Made by a program: the position numbers and the translations under genes
Assembly: GCF_002105755.1 (NCBI RefSeq)
Contig: NZ_CP020821.1
Coordinates: 3,968,001-4,032,000 of the forward strand
DNA: 64,000 nucleotides
Reading direction: 5' to 3'
From: Mycobacterium colombiense CECT 3035
GTDB taxonomy: Bacteria; Actinomycetota; Actinomycetes; Mycobacteriales; Mycobacteriaceae
In this document: one piece after another, positions 1-7,538 of the stretch
Position numbering within the stretch: position 1 is the first letter of the stretch
Layout: every line of letters starts with the position of its first letter
Notes under the pieces: generated by a model
The model's input: the letters and a program-made list of their open reading frames with translations, nothing else
Databases searched by the model: none
What the model was told of the DNA's origin: nothing

Positions 1-243
1 GGTGTCGTACACAAGTTGCCTGCGGACCTGCGCGAATCGTTGATCGGCAACGCGACCGCGCTCGCCGCCTGGCGGGACATCACGCCGCTGGCCCGAAACG
101 AGTTCATCTGTTGGGTGCAGGACGCCAAGCAGCCGGCGACGCGGGAACGCCGCATCCGCCGGACCCAGGAGGAGCTGGAAGAAGGCAAGCGCCGGCCCTG
201 CTGTTGGCCCGGATGCAGACACCGTGAGCGCACCGGAAAGTAA
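1..243 (+). CDS. YdeI/OmpD-associated family protein, C-terminal part
   Basis: The reading frame is open to the left edge of the window, so only the last 80 residues are present and the start lies outside. The visible part is the basic, Arg/Lys-rich C-terminus typical of YdeI-type proteins in actinobacteria: a conserved LARNEFICWV stretch, a helical RRIRRTQEEL segment, and a short tail with two Cys residues (RPCCWPGC). The family is poorly characterised; it has been linked to bacteriocin and antimicrobial-peptide tolerance in enterobacteria. I infer the family from the sequence alone. A TTG at position 16 could be read as a start but would cut into the conserved region. Confidence 0.7.
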   Translation, partial: GVVHKLPADLRESLIGNATALAAWRDITPLARNEFICWVQDAKQPATRERRIRRTQEELEEGKRRPCCWPGCRHRERTGK

Positions 244-275
244 ACGCCCACCGGCACTCTCGGAGCGTGCAGCTA

Positions 276-629
276 TTACCGGGCCAATGGCTGGTAGAAG
301 ACCAGGCCGTTGCCCTTGTTGTCATAGACCACGGCGCGTCGTTCGTGGGCATCGTCATAGGGGCCCTTCACGATGCCGCCGCCGCTGGCCTCGACGGCCC
401 TCGCCGCCGCATCGACGTCCGCGGTCTTGATGCCGACCACGACCTGCCCGGGGATGGGGTGGTCGACCGCGGTCGCCAGCGCCAGCGTCACCGGGCCCGC
501 GTCGAGCGCCGCGAAGTGCGCGCCATCGCGAAACTTCAGTGGCATGCCCAGGGTCTCGCTGTAGAACCGGATCGACTCATCCAGGTCGTCAGTCGACAAG
601 ATGATCATCTTCGCTTCGTGCTCGCCCAT
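276..629 (-). CDS. VOC (glyoxalase/bleomycin-resistance) family protein
   Basis: A 117-residue single-domain vicinal-oxygen-chelate protein. The family pattern is visible: STDDLDESIRFYSETLGM at the start, a central beta-rich half, and a C-terminal FYQPL end. Proteins of this size work as homodimers, either as metal-dependent isomerases or dioxygenases or as binding proteins for hydrophobic drugs. Metal ligands cannot be assigned with certainty, so a catalytic role is not shown. It starts at an ATG with an upstream GGAGG-type site (ggaggcgcc on the coding strand). It stands alone, transcribed away from the following gene. Confidence 0.8.
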   Translation of the reverse strand: MGEHEAKMIILSTDDLDESIRFYSETLGMPLKFRDGAHFAALDAGPVTLALATAVDHPIPGQVVVGIKTADVDAAARAVEASGGGIVKGPYDDAHERRAVVYDNKGNGLVFYQPLAR

Positions 630-742
630 GGCGCCTCCTATGTCCGGATCGCTACCAGACTAGGCCGAGTGCACGGTACCCGCGGCAAGTGCTGCCCGGT
701 CGAACTTGGCGCGGCGGCAAGCGCGGCGTCTGAGACTGAACC

Positions 743-1249
743 TCAGGCGGCGCCGGCTGGAAACGCCTGGCCGTCCGCATAATCCATCGGCGGAGCGTCT
801 CCGTGCCCCGCGCCGCGGTAGGCCACCGCAGTGGCCAGCGCCGTGCCGCCCTCGATCGTCCCGACCACAACGACCTTGTCGTTGACCGCGAAATGCGGTG
901 CGGCGGTGATGGATTGGCGCGCACCATGGCTGACCACGGTGGTGTTCGGGGTGAAGCGGTAGGTCTGGATGTGCCCATCGGCACCGCGCATGGTCACCGA
1001 GTCCGCCGACACGGCCACCACGGTGCCTTCCTGGCTCACCGGCTGCGAGATGGCGGGCGGTTCGAGAGTGGCGGTGACACTGCGCTTGTCGTGCTGGGCT
1101 CCGTTGAGCACCAACGCGGTGAGGCAGGCGGCGCACAACACCGAAGCGGAGATGATGTCGCAGACCTTCGCAGCGCCGGACAGGCCGCGTCGGCGACCGT
1201 GATCGGCCGGCGTCGGCCGTTGCTCCGGCATGCGGTGTTTGGCGCTCAC
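743..1249 (-). CDS. membrane-anchored conserved hypothetical protein
   Basis: A protein of about 168 residues with a short basic cytoplasmic N-terminus, one transmembrane helix (around VCDIISASVLCAACLTALVL) and an exported domain of about 100 residues. That domain, with segments such as GTVVAVSADSVTMRGADG and VNDKVVVVGTIEGG, looks like the small beta-barrel (DUF5666/OB-like) repeats found in actinobacterial secreted proteins. I chose the GTG at 1249 because a GAAGGA Shine-Dalgarno sequence lies six bases upstream; a longer frame from 1303 lacks one. No enzyme motif is visible, so the function is unknown. Confidence 0.6.
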   Translation of the reverse strand: MSAKHRMPEQRPTPADHGRRRGLSGAAKVCDIISASVLCAACLTALVLNGAQHDKRSVTATLEPPAISQPVSQEGTVVAVSADSVTMRGADGHIQTYRFTPNTTVVSHGARQSITAAPHFAVNDKVVVVGTIEGGTALATAVAYRGAGHGDAPPMDYADGQAFPAGAA

Positions 1250-1368
1250 GGTCGGTCCTTCCAGCGGCGTTGCGCCGAAGGACGCCGGCACCCACCGAAT
1301 CAAGTTGTTGCCGGGAAATTACCCGCGGATCTGGGGTGGTAAACCCAGACCTACAGCGGCCTGCCTTG

Positions 1369-2397
1369 TCAAGGGGCGATCGAATACCGCGGCACAGGCC
1401 CTGCGGGCCCGGCCAGCAGGGCGCCCAGGTCGTCGAGGGTTGCGGGGCCGGCGACCAACTCGTGCCAGGGGAAGCGCTCGCGCGTTCGGCGCAAAAAGGT
1501 CAGTGATGCCGCCAGGTGTCGCGGTTCGTAATTGTGCACGCCGAGGATGGACAGTTGGCGGCGCACCACCGACTCGGGGTCGATCGCCACGGCGGCACTC
1601 GGTGCGACGGAGCCGGCGAGGACGGCTGTCCCCTGGACGTCGAGGGTCGCCAGCCCGTCTTCCAGGGCATCCGGAGCGCCGGAAAACTCCAGCAGTATGT
1701 CGCTCGGGTCCGCGCCGCGAACCGAATCCCGCACGGCGGTGGCGCCGAATCGAAGTGCCAACTGTCTTCTGGTCGCGGCCGGATCGACGGTGACCACCGC
1801 GGAGGCGCCCGCACACGCGGCGGCGGCGATCGCGGTCAGCCCCAGCATGCCGGCGCCGAGCACGACGACCCGTCGGCCACCCAGGTTCCCGGCGCGTTCC
1901 AGAACGGCCATGACCGTCGCCGTCGCGCAAGACGCGGGTGCGGCGACCGGATCGACGAGGTCGTCGTCGACGACGGCAACGGGTATGCCGCGCGGGAGGT
2001 GCACGTGCTGGGCGTAACCACCGGACAGCCCCCATTCGGAGTTCAGCGCCTCATGGCCGGCCTTGCGCACCACCCGGCACTTCGCGGTGACGCCGGCCAG
2101 ACACCGGTCGCAGGCGCCACACGGCCACGTCACGCTCCAGACGACGCGTTGACCGACGCGCAACGGCCGTCCGTCCACGGCCCGCCCCGAACCGGTACCC
2201 AGCGCCACGATTTCACCGACGGTCTCGTGCCCCAGGATCGATGGACACGGCTGTTCGCGCCGTCCGCTCACCGTGTGTCTGTCGCTCCCGCACACTGTGG
2301 CGAGCCTGACTCGCACCAACGCATCACCGGGCCCCAGCCGGGGCACGCTCACCGATTCCACCGCGATGTCGGAGCCGCCACGCCACACGGCCGCCAA
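1369..2397 (-). CDS. zinc-dependent alcohol dehydrogenase, phosphonate-catabolism-associated type
   Basis: A medium-chain dehydrogenase of about 342 residues. Visible features are the catalytic zinc region (VCGSDRHT and GHETVGEI), the four-cysteine structural zinc lobe (CGACDRCLAGVTAKC) and a Rossmann motif VLGAGMLGL. It lies directly downstream of a phosphonatase-like hydrolase and a GntR regulator, the setting of the alcohol dehydrogenase family repeatedly found beside phosphonate-catabolism genes (TIGR03366 type). I infer that it oxidises or reduces a small alcohol or aldehyde released from a phosphonate. The start is uncertain: no ATG is in frame, and TTG at 2397 gives the usual family N-terminus, about 50 bases after the hydrolase stop. 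Confidence 0.8.
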   Translation of the reverse strand: MAAVWRGGSDIAVESVSVPRLGPGDALVRVRLATVCGSDRHTVSGRREQPCPSILGHETVGEIVALGTGSGRAVDGRPLRVGQRVVWSVTWPCGACDRCLAGVTAKCRVVRKAGHEALNSEWGLSGGYAQHVHLPRGIPVAVVDDDLVDPVAAPASCATATVMAVLERAGNLGGRRVVVLGAGMLGLTAIAAAACAGASAVVTVDPAATRRQLALRFGATAVRDSVRGADPSDILLEFSGAPDALEDGLATLDVQGTAVLAGSVAPSAAVAIDPESVVRRQLSILGVHNYEPRHLAASLTFLRRTRERFPWHELVAGPATLDDLGALLAGPAGPVPRYSIAP

Positions 2398-2446
2398 GGT
2401 GTGGCCGATCGCGGGGCCGCCTGCTGGGCCGAGGGGGCCGGCCGTG

Positions 2447-3154
2447 TCACGCGGGGCGCGCCACCGCGTTGCGCAGGCCGAGGAGCGTGGGCAGCTCGGC
2501 CACCGACCCGACCAGGTGGGTGTGCCGATGTTTGCCGAGTTCCGCCGCGTCGCCTGCTCCCGACAGGACTCCGACGACGAACGCCGCGCCCGAGTTGGTG
2601 CCGGCCTGCAGGTCGCGCGGGGTGTCGCCCGCGACGAGCACGCGGTCCACGCCGGCGACACCAAGGTTCTCCATCGCCCGGAAGATCATGAAGGGCGCCG
2701 GGCGTCCGGCCGCCACGTCGCTGCCGCAGACCACGCCGTCCACCACCGAGTCGCCTTCCCAGCCCAAGGCGGAAACCAGCGACTCGACAATGTCGCGATC
2801 GAACCCGGTGGTGAGCGCCACCCGGATGCCGGCGGAACGCAGTGCCGCGATCGCGTCGGTGACTCCGGCCAGGGGGCGCGGCGGAGAGCTGGCGTAGGCG
2901 GCCGCCAGCCGGGACCGGAAATCGGCGACGACCGTGTCCAGCAGGTCCGCGCTCGGGGGCTCACCACTGGGCGCGGTGAGCAGCGCACGCAGCGCCTCGT
3001 GCTTGGCCGCCCCGTGCCAGCGGGCGATGTCCGCCCGTGACGGTGCTGCGCCATGGGCGGTCACCGTTTCGGCCAGAACCCGGTAGACCTGCTGACCCTC
3101 GTCGATGGTGGTGCCGGCAATGTCCAATACCGCCAGCTCGAGCCCGGCGGTCAT
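2447..3154 (-). CDS. phosphonatase-like HAD hydrolase
   Basis: A 235-residue HAD-superfamily hydrolase. Motif I is DIAGTT (nucleophile Asp near residue 11); the cap carries GAAKHEAL, whose Lys may correspond to the Schiff-base Lys of phosphonoacetaldehyde hydrolase; motif II is TTG; motif III/IV is AGDTPRDLQAG. This pattern fits the phosphonatase-like family (TIGR03351 type) that neighbours phosphonate genes. Inferred role: cleaving a C-P or phosphate ester bond in a small organophosphonate product. Its first codons overlap the stop of the upstream GntR gene by four bases (ATGA), so the two are probably translationally coupled. No PhnW transaminase is nearby, so 2-aminoethylphosphonate need not be the substrate. 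Confidence 0.82.
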   Translation of the reverse strand: MTAGLELAVLDIAGTTIDEGQQVYRVLAETVTAHGAAPSRADIARWHGAAKHEALRALLTAPSGEPPSADLLDTVVADFRSRLAAAYASSPPRPLAGVTDAIAALRSAGIRVALTTGFDRDIVESLVSALGWEGDSVVDGVVCGSDVAAGRPAPFMIFRAMENLGVAGVDRVLVAGDTPRDLQAGTNSGAAFVVGVLSGAGDAAELGKHRHTHLVGSVAELPTLLGLRNAVARPA

Positions 3155-3915
3155 CGTGCGTCAACCTCCGCCCCGGGCTTGGCATTTCGGGTGAGGGCGC
3201 AGCGCGCGTCCAGCGTGTTCTCGAGCGTGAAGCTGACCATGGCCGGCAGGTACCGGTCGTCGTGGTATTCGATGATCTCGCCGCCGGCCCCACGGGTGAT
3301 CCGCTGCTGCCTCAGCAGCGGATCACCTTGCGCCACAGCGAGATGCGCGGAGTCGACGGGGTCGGCAGCGATCGCGTCGATGACGTGCGAAGCGGTCGAG
3401 AACCGCACCCCTTGTGACAACAGGTAAGCCCACAACGACCCGGAGTCGCAATCGAAGTCGAACAACCGGCGACCGACATCCTCGACGAAGGTCGCGCGTT
3501 CCAGCATCGCGGGCTCACCGTCGAGGTAGCGCAACCGCAACATTTGCACGACCGGCGCGCCCTCGTCGATCTGGAGTGCCGACGCCGCGTGTTGATCCGC
3601 TCGCCGCAAAGCCAATTCGAGCGTGCGCTGCCCGGGCGCGCGTCCGATCGAGTGCGCCCAGGCGGAGTAGGACAGCAGCGTGTCGAACGGCTGACCGATC
3701 GAAGTCGTGCGGACGACCGGCCGTCTCCCACGACCGCCGGTGATGACACCTTCGGCGCGTAATGCGGCCAGCGCCTGGCGCACCGGCCCGCGTGACGCCT
3801 TCCACCGGTCGCAGAGCTGCGATTCGGACGGCAGCTCGGAACCCACGGGCAACTCGCCCGCCCTGATCTGCTCCCGCAAGCTGTCGGCGATCATTTCGTG
3901 CAACGCCATTGCCAT
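3151..3915 (-). CDS. GntR/HutC-family regulator with UTRA domain
   Basis: A 254-residue regulator. The N-terminal winged helix (residues about 5-70) shows the GntR pattern ELPSESQLCDRWKASRGPVR with the wing segment EGVITGGRGRRPVV. The C-terminal UTRA effector domain covers residues about 90-240 (RYLDGEPAMLERATF, QRITRGAGGEIIEYHDD). UTRA regulators sense small metabolites and usually repress the adjacent operon. Here the gene begins a three-gene leftward unit and diverges from a permease, so the 140-bp gap between them is the likely control region. The first Met (3915) or the Met two codons later are both possible starts. Confidence 0.85.
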   Translation of the reverse strand: MAMALHEMIADSLREQIRAGELPVGSELPSESQLCDRWKASRGPVRQALAALRAEGVITGGRGRRPVVRTTSIGQPFDTLLSYSAWAHSIGRAPGQRTLELALRRADQHAASALQIDEGAPVVQMLRLRYLDGEPAMLERATFVEDVGRRLFDFDCDSGSLWAYLLSQGVRFSTASHVIDAIAADPVDSAHLAVAQGDPLLRQQRITRGAGGEIIEYHDDRYLPAMVSFTLENTLDARCALTRNAKPGAEVDAR

Positions 3916-3925
3916 GCACTTGACT
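3914..3925. promoter_or_regulatory. candidate GntR/HutC operator
   Basis: The sequence TGACTATACATG lies just upstream of the GntR start. Read on the other strand it contains GTATAGTC, which matches the HutC-type half-symmetric operator GTMTAKAC at seven of eight positions. It lies in the divergent control region of the regulator and the permease, the expected place for autoregulation. This is a motif match only. Confidence 0.35.
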
Positions 3926-4055
3926 ATACATGTTTGCGCCGCGCCTCCCGACCGTGTGGTCCGGCAAACTCCCTGTGGTTAACAAATATTGAACTTCGTC
4001 GTAAAGTCCAGTACTCCGTTGACTTGACTCCGGTGCGTGTTGGACCGTACTTATC

Positions 4056-5495
4056 ATGACAAGTTCGGAGAGCCGGCGCGAGGCAGAGCCCGCACAAGTC
4101 GGCGTCGCCAGATCGATCGATGACGCACAGCTCGACATCTTCCACTTCAAGGCGGCGGCGACCGCGGGCGCCGGATTCTTCACGGACTCCTACGATCTCA
4201 ACGTCATCGGCACGATTACCCTGCTGGCCACGCCGCAGTTCCATCTCACCGGCGGACAGATATCGATGCTGACGAGCTCGACACTGCTGGCAGTCGCGGT
4301 GGGCGCCTTCGCCTTCGGGCGCCTCGGCGACATGCTCGGCCGGCGGCGGGTCTACGGTTTCGAAGCGGTCTTGATGATCGTCGGTGCGCTGCTCTCCGCA
4401 TTCGCGCCGAACTTCACCACCCTGCTCATCGCCAGGCTGATACTCGGAATAGGCATCGGGGGCGACTATCCCGCCAGCGGAGTCATCATGACCGAATACG
4501 CCAACCGGCGAAACCGCGGTCAGCTGGTCGGCCTCACGTTCATCTTCTACGTGTTCGGTCAGGTCGTCGCCTATCTCGTCAGCCTGCTCGTGCTGGCCAT
4601 CGGCGTTCCCGACCACCTCGCCTGGCGGGTGATCGTCGCGATCGGCGTCATCCCCTCGGCGCTGGTGCTGTATCAGCGCCGCCACATGCCCGAGTCACCG
4701 CGCTGGACGGCCGAACGCGGCGACGAGCAGCAGGCGCTGAAAGACTTTGCGGCATTTGCTCAATCGGGCGCGACGTTCACCGCGCCCACCATTGGCGCGA
4801 CTCCTGCCGCCAAGATCGGGCTGTCCAACCGGAAAGTCCTCACCGTCCTGTTGGGCACCGCCGGGAGCTGGTTCTTCTTCAATGTCGCCGTCTACGGCAG
4901 CTACGTCAGTCAACCGTTGCTCATCAAGCACATCGCTCCCCACGGCAGCGTGGTGTCCAACATCGCCCTCAACGCCGTGCTGGTCATTTGTTTCGGCCTC
5001 GGTGGCGCGATCGCCGGGCTGCTGGTGCTCGACCGGATGCCCCGACGCGTGTTGCAGGCGCTCGGTTTCGGTATCTGCGCGACGGCGATGCTGTTGATAA
5101 CGGCTTTCCCCGTCATCAGCGCCTCGGTGGTGCCGTTCGCGATCGTGTTCGGGATCTCGTTGTTCGGCGTGGCATTCGGGCCCAACTACACGACCATGCT
5201 CCTCGCGGCCGAGTCGTACCCCACGGCCGTTCGCAGTACCTTTCACGGGCTTTCGTCCGCCATTGCGAAAGTCGGCGCCTTCCTGGGTGCGCTGTTCGTG
5301 CCGCTCCTGCTCAGCGGGGCCGGGTTACGAGCGGTGACGTTGTTGGGCTTCTGCTGCTACGCCGCGGGAATCGCGACGACCGCCCTGGTACGCGAGCCCG
5401 TCGGACTGGCGCTCGACGACGTCAGCGACGACCTTCGCCTCAAACCCGCGAGCGCGAAGACCGAAACCCCTGCGCCTGCAGAGCTTTCGGTGTGA
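4056..5495 (+). CDS. major facilitator transporter, phosphate:H+ symporter (PHS) type
   Basis: A 479-residue MFS permease with about 12 membrane segments. Two PHS-subfamily signatures are visible: AGAGFFTDSYDLNVIG before helix 1 and GGDYPASGVIMTEYANRRNR in helix 4. The inter-helix GRLGDMLGRRRVYG motif is the general MFS loop 2-3 signature. PHS members move phosphate, but actinobacterial relatives carry other small anions. Because it diverges from the phosphonatase/dehydrogenase/GntR unit, I infer uptake of the phosphonate or phosphate ester those enzymes handle. A TACTTAT element ends two bases before the ATG, so either transcription starts inside the gene and translation uses a later start, or another promoter is used. 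Confidence 0.82.
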   Translation: MTSSESRREAEPAQVGVARSIDDAQLDIFHFKAAATAGAGFFTDSYDLNVIGTITLLATPQFHLTGGQISMLTSSTLLAVAVGAFAFGRLGDMLGRRRVYGFEAVLMIVGALLSAFAPNFTTLLIARLILGIGIGGDYPASGVIMTEYANRRNRGQLVGLTFIFYVFGQVVAYLVSLLVLAIGVPDHLAWRVIVAIGVIPSALVLYQRRHMPESPRWTAERGDEQQALKDFAAFAQSGATFTAPTIGATPAAKIGLSNRKVLTVLLGTAGSWFFFNVAVYGSYVSQPLLIKHIAPHGSVVSNIALNAVLVICFGLGGAIAGLLVLDRMPRRVLQALGFGICATAMLLITAFPVISASVVPFAIVFGISLFGVAFGPNYTTMLLAAESYPTAVRSTFHGLSSAIAKVGAFLGALFVPLLLSGAGLRAVTLLGFCCYAAGIATTALVREPVGLALDDVSDDLRLKPASAKTETPAPAELSV

Positions 5496-5507
5496 CGAGC
5501 TAGCGTG

Positions 5508-6392
5508 TCAGCCCTTGGTCAGGGTGAACTGCGCGACGTCGGTGTAGCCCTCACGGAACAGGTCCGCGCATCCGGTCAGGTACCGCATGTACCGGTCGTA
5601 GACCTCTTCGGACTGAATCGCGATGGCCTCGTCCCGGCGCGCCTCGAGCGCGGCCGACCAGGTGTCCAGGGTGCGGGCGTAGTGCAGGCGCAGCGGCTGA
5701 ATCAGCTTCACACCGAAGCCGGCACGCTCGGCGTGCTCGACGACGCCCTTGGCCTGCGGCAGGTCTCCGCCCGGGAAAATCTCGTCCATGATGAATTTCA
5801 TGAAGCGCAGCTTGGTCATGGTGATGGGCAGCCCGCGCTCCGCGAATTCCTCGTCGCTGGGCTTGATGATGGTGTGCAGCATCATGACGCCGTCGTCCGG
5901 TAGCGCCTCGTAGGTCTTCTTGAAGAATTCGTCGTACCGGTCGCGCCCGAAGTGCTCGAAGGCGCCGATCGACACGATCCGGTCGACCTTCTCGTCGAAC
6001 TGCTCCCAGCCCTGCAGCAGCACCCGCTTGGACCGCTGCGAAGGATGGCTGTCCAGGCGGCGCTGCACGTGCGCCTGCTGATTGCGACTGAGCGTGAGGC
6101 CCACGACGTTGACGTCGTAGTTCTCCAGGCCGCGGACGATTGTGGTGCCCCACCCGCACCCGATGTCGAGCAACGTCATGCCCGGCTGCAGCCCGAGCTT
6201 GCCCAGCGAGAGGTCGACCTTGGCGAACTGCGCATCTTCCAGCGTCATATCGTCGCGCTCGAAGTAGGCGCAGCTGTAGGTGCGCGTCGGGTCTAGGAAG
6301 AGCGCGAAGAATTCGTCGGACAGGTCGTAGTGCGCTTGTACGTCCTCGAAATGCGGTTCCAAGCTGACGGCATCGCCGGGGTTTTCGGACAA
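5508..6392 (-). CDS. mycolic acid cyclopropane synthase/methyltransferase (CmaA/MmaA/PcaA family)
   Basis: A 294-residue S-adenosylmethionine-dependent methyltransferase that modifies meromycolate chains. Family blocks are all present: QAHYDLSDEFFALFLDPTRT, YSCAYFERDDMTLEDAQ, SAM motif LLDIGCGWGTT, VVGLTLSRNQ, IVSIGAFEHFG and the end RYLTGCADLF...FTLTKG. The length equals that of M. tuberculosis paralogues (about 287-302). It is close to the CmaA1/PcaA/MmaA2 branch, but the 160-210 region (EEFAERGLPITMTKLRFM) matches none exactly, so the specific reaction (cis/trans cyclopropane or methoxy precursor) cannot be assigned. It is a single gene, not in an mmaA array. Confidence 0.9.
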   Translation of the reverse strand: MSENPGDAVSLEPHFEDVQAHYDLSDEFFALFLDPTRTYSCAYFERDDMTLEDAQFAKVDLSLGKLGLQPGMTLLDIGCGWGTTIVRGLENYDVNVVGLTLSRNQQAHVQRRLDSHPSQRSKRVLLQGWEQFDEKVDRIVSIGAFEHFGRDRYDEFFKKTYEALPDDGVMMLHTIIKPSDEEFAERGLPITMTKLRFMKFIMDEIFPGGDLPQAKGVVEHAERAGFGVKLIQPLRLHYARTLDTWSAALEARRDEAIAIQSEEVYDRYMRYLTGCADLFREGYTDVAQFTLTKG

Positions 6393-6725
6393 GGCACAAC
6401 CTCTGACTGACTATTGGTTTAGCGGGTGGGATCGAAGCTGATCCGCGGACTGACGGCCCCAGTGTATCCGCCCGGATACCCGCGGCCTCCCGGTGAGTTG
6501 CTGTTCAGGGCCACGGCGCCGACGGCCCAGGGGCCGGCAGCGCCCGGTGTCCAGATGGCTTACGCGTGCGTCAAATTGGTGATTTTATTGCGGCGCAGAG
6601 CAACTCGGACAAAGACCGCGAGCCGGGAGCGAAACCGGTTGACGGATCCAGCGTCGGGTTGTTACCTCAGCGGGTAAACCGGGTAAGCCCGGGCTGACCG
6701 GGATCCAGAGAGGCGGCGCTCTCCG
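6393..6725. other. divergent intergenic region
   Basis: These 333 bases separate the leftward methyltransferase gene from the rightward hemerythrin-like gene. They hold the 5' region of both and the SigF-like promoter listed at 6661-6686. I see no convincing protein or RNA gene; a short open frame at 6426-6677 has no ribosome binding site or recognisable protein pattern. Confidence 0.6.
6661..6686 (+). promoter_or_regulatory. SigF-type promoter before hemerythrin-like gene
   Basis: GTTA at 6661-6664 and GGGTAA at 6681-6686 are separated by 16 bases. The mycobacterial SigF consensus is GTTT-N15-17-GGGTAT. The predicted start of transcription is near 6693, leaving about a 33-base leader before the ATG. 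Confidence 0.55.
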
Positions 6726-7301
6726 ATGGCAGACATCACCAGGTTGATCCTGGCCGACCATGAGTGGTTCCGCGAACAGTTCGCCCGCCTGGACGACCTG
6801 CAGGCCCACCGCCCCGACGACCGGGCCGCGCTCGAGCGAGTATGGGGTCCGCTGGCCGACAAGCTCGACGTGCACGCCTACATCGAAGAAAAGATCTTTT
6901 ACCCCCAGTTGCTGAAACGCGGGGGTGACGACGCCGAGGGCGAGACCCTCGACGCGATCGGCGACCACAACGACATTCGCGATGGCGTCCGCGACGCCAA
7001 CGCCGCCGCGCCGGGCAGCGAACAGTGGTGGGCCGCCGTCGGCCGCACCCGGGAGGCCAACGACGATCACATGGGCGAGGAGGAACGCGAAGGGCTGTCG
7101 GACTTTCGCCGCAACGCCCCCATCGGCCTTCGCGAGGCCCTCGGGCGTCAGTACAGCGAGTTCATGGCCGAGCACCCGACCACCGAGGGGCTGCCGATCA
7201 CCGATCGTGACCCCCAGGGCTACGTCGAGCAGTTCGAGGACTCGCCGCCGCCCAAAGCCGCCGACTTCTCGCTGCGCATCGGGAGCTTGAAAGGCCAATG
7301 A
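6726..7301 (+). CDS. hemerythrin HHE domain protein
   Basis: A 191-residue protein with a four-helix hemerythrin-like domain. Candidate di-iron ligands are visible in order: DHEWFREQF (His 12), HAYIEEKIFYP (His about 47, Glu about 51), GDHNDIRDG (His about 82) and DDHMGEEEREG (His about 118, Glu about 122). Such proteins bind oxygen, NO or peroxide at a di-iron centre; mycobacterial HHE proteins have been tied to SigF and oxidative or nitrosative stress. The C-terminal 60 residues are hydrophilic and less conserved. A SigF-like promoter precedes it. The redox role is inferred from family and promoter. Confidence 0.85.
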   Translation: MADITRLILADHEWFREQFARLDDLQAHRPDDRAALERVWGPLADKLDVHAYIEEKIFYPQLLKRGGDDAEGETLDAIGDHNDIRDGVRDANAAAPGSEQWWAAVGRTREANDDHMGEEEREGLSDFRRNAPIGLREALGRQYSEFMAEHPTTEGLPITDRDPQGYVEQFEDSPPPKAADFSLRIGSLKGQ

Positions 7302-7501
7302 ACCACGCCGCGAAACGAGCCGACGTGACGCGAATAACCGATATCGGCTCCGCGGGCGGCGCAGTGTCCTCGACGGTGGGTTCGGCGGCGCACGCCTAGC
7401 TGGCGTTTTCCGGACCCACACGCGTTCGCCCGCGGCCCGGCCGGGTCGTCGCGGCGGTCTCCGGGTGACCCGGAGACCGGTGTGATTACCCCACCCCGCT
7501 G

Positions 7502-7527
7502 GTTCGTCCCGGGATTGTTTCGGGTAA
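7502..7527 (+). promoter_or_regulatory. SigF-type promoter before ProP-like transporter
   Basis: GTTC at 7502-7505 and GGGTAA at 7522-7527 are 16 bases apart, close to the SigF consensus GTTT-N15-17-GGGTAT. Transcription would begin near 7534, immediately before the ATG at 7539, giving an almost leaderless message. Confidence 0.5.
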
Positions 7528-7538
7528 GCCATCATTCG

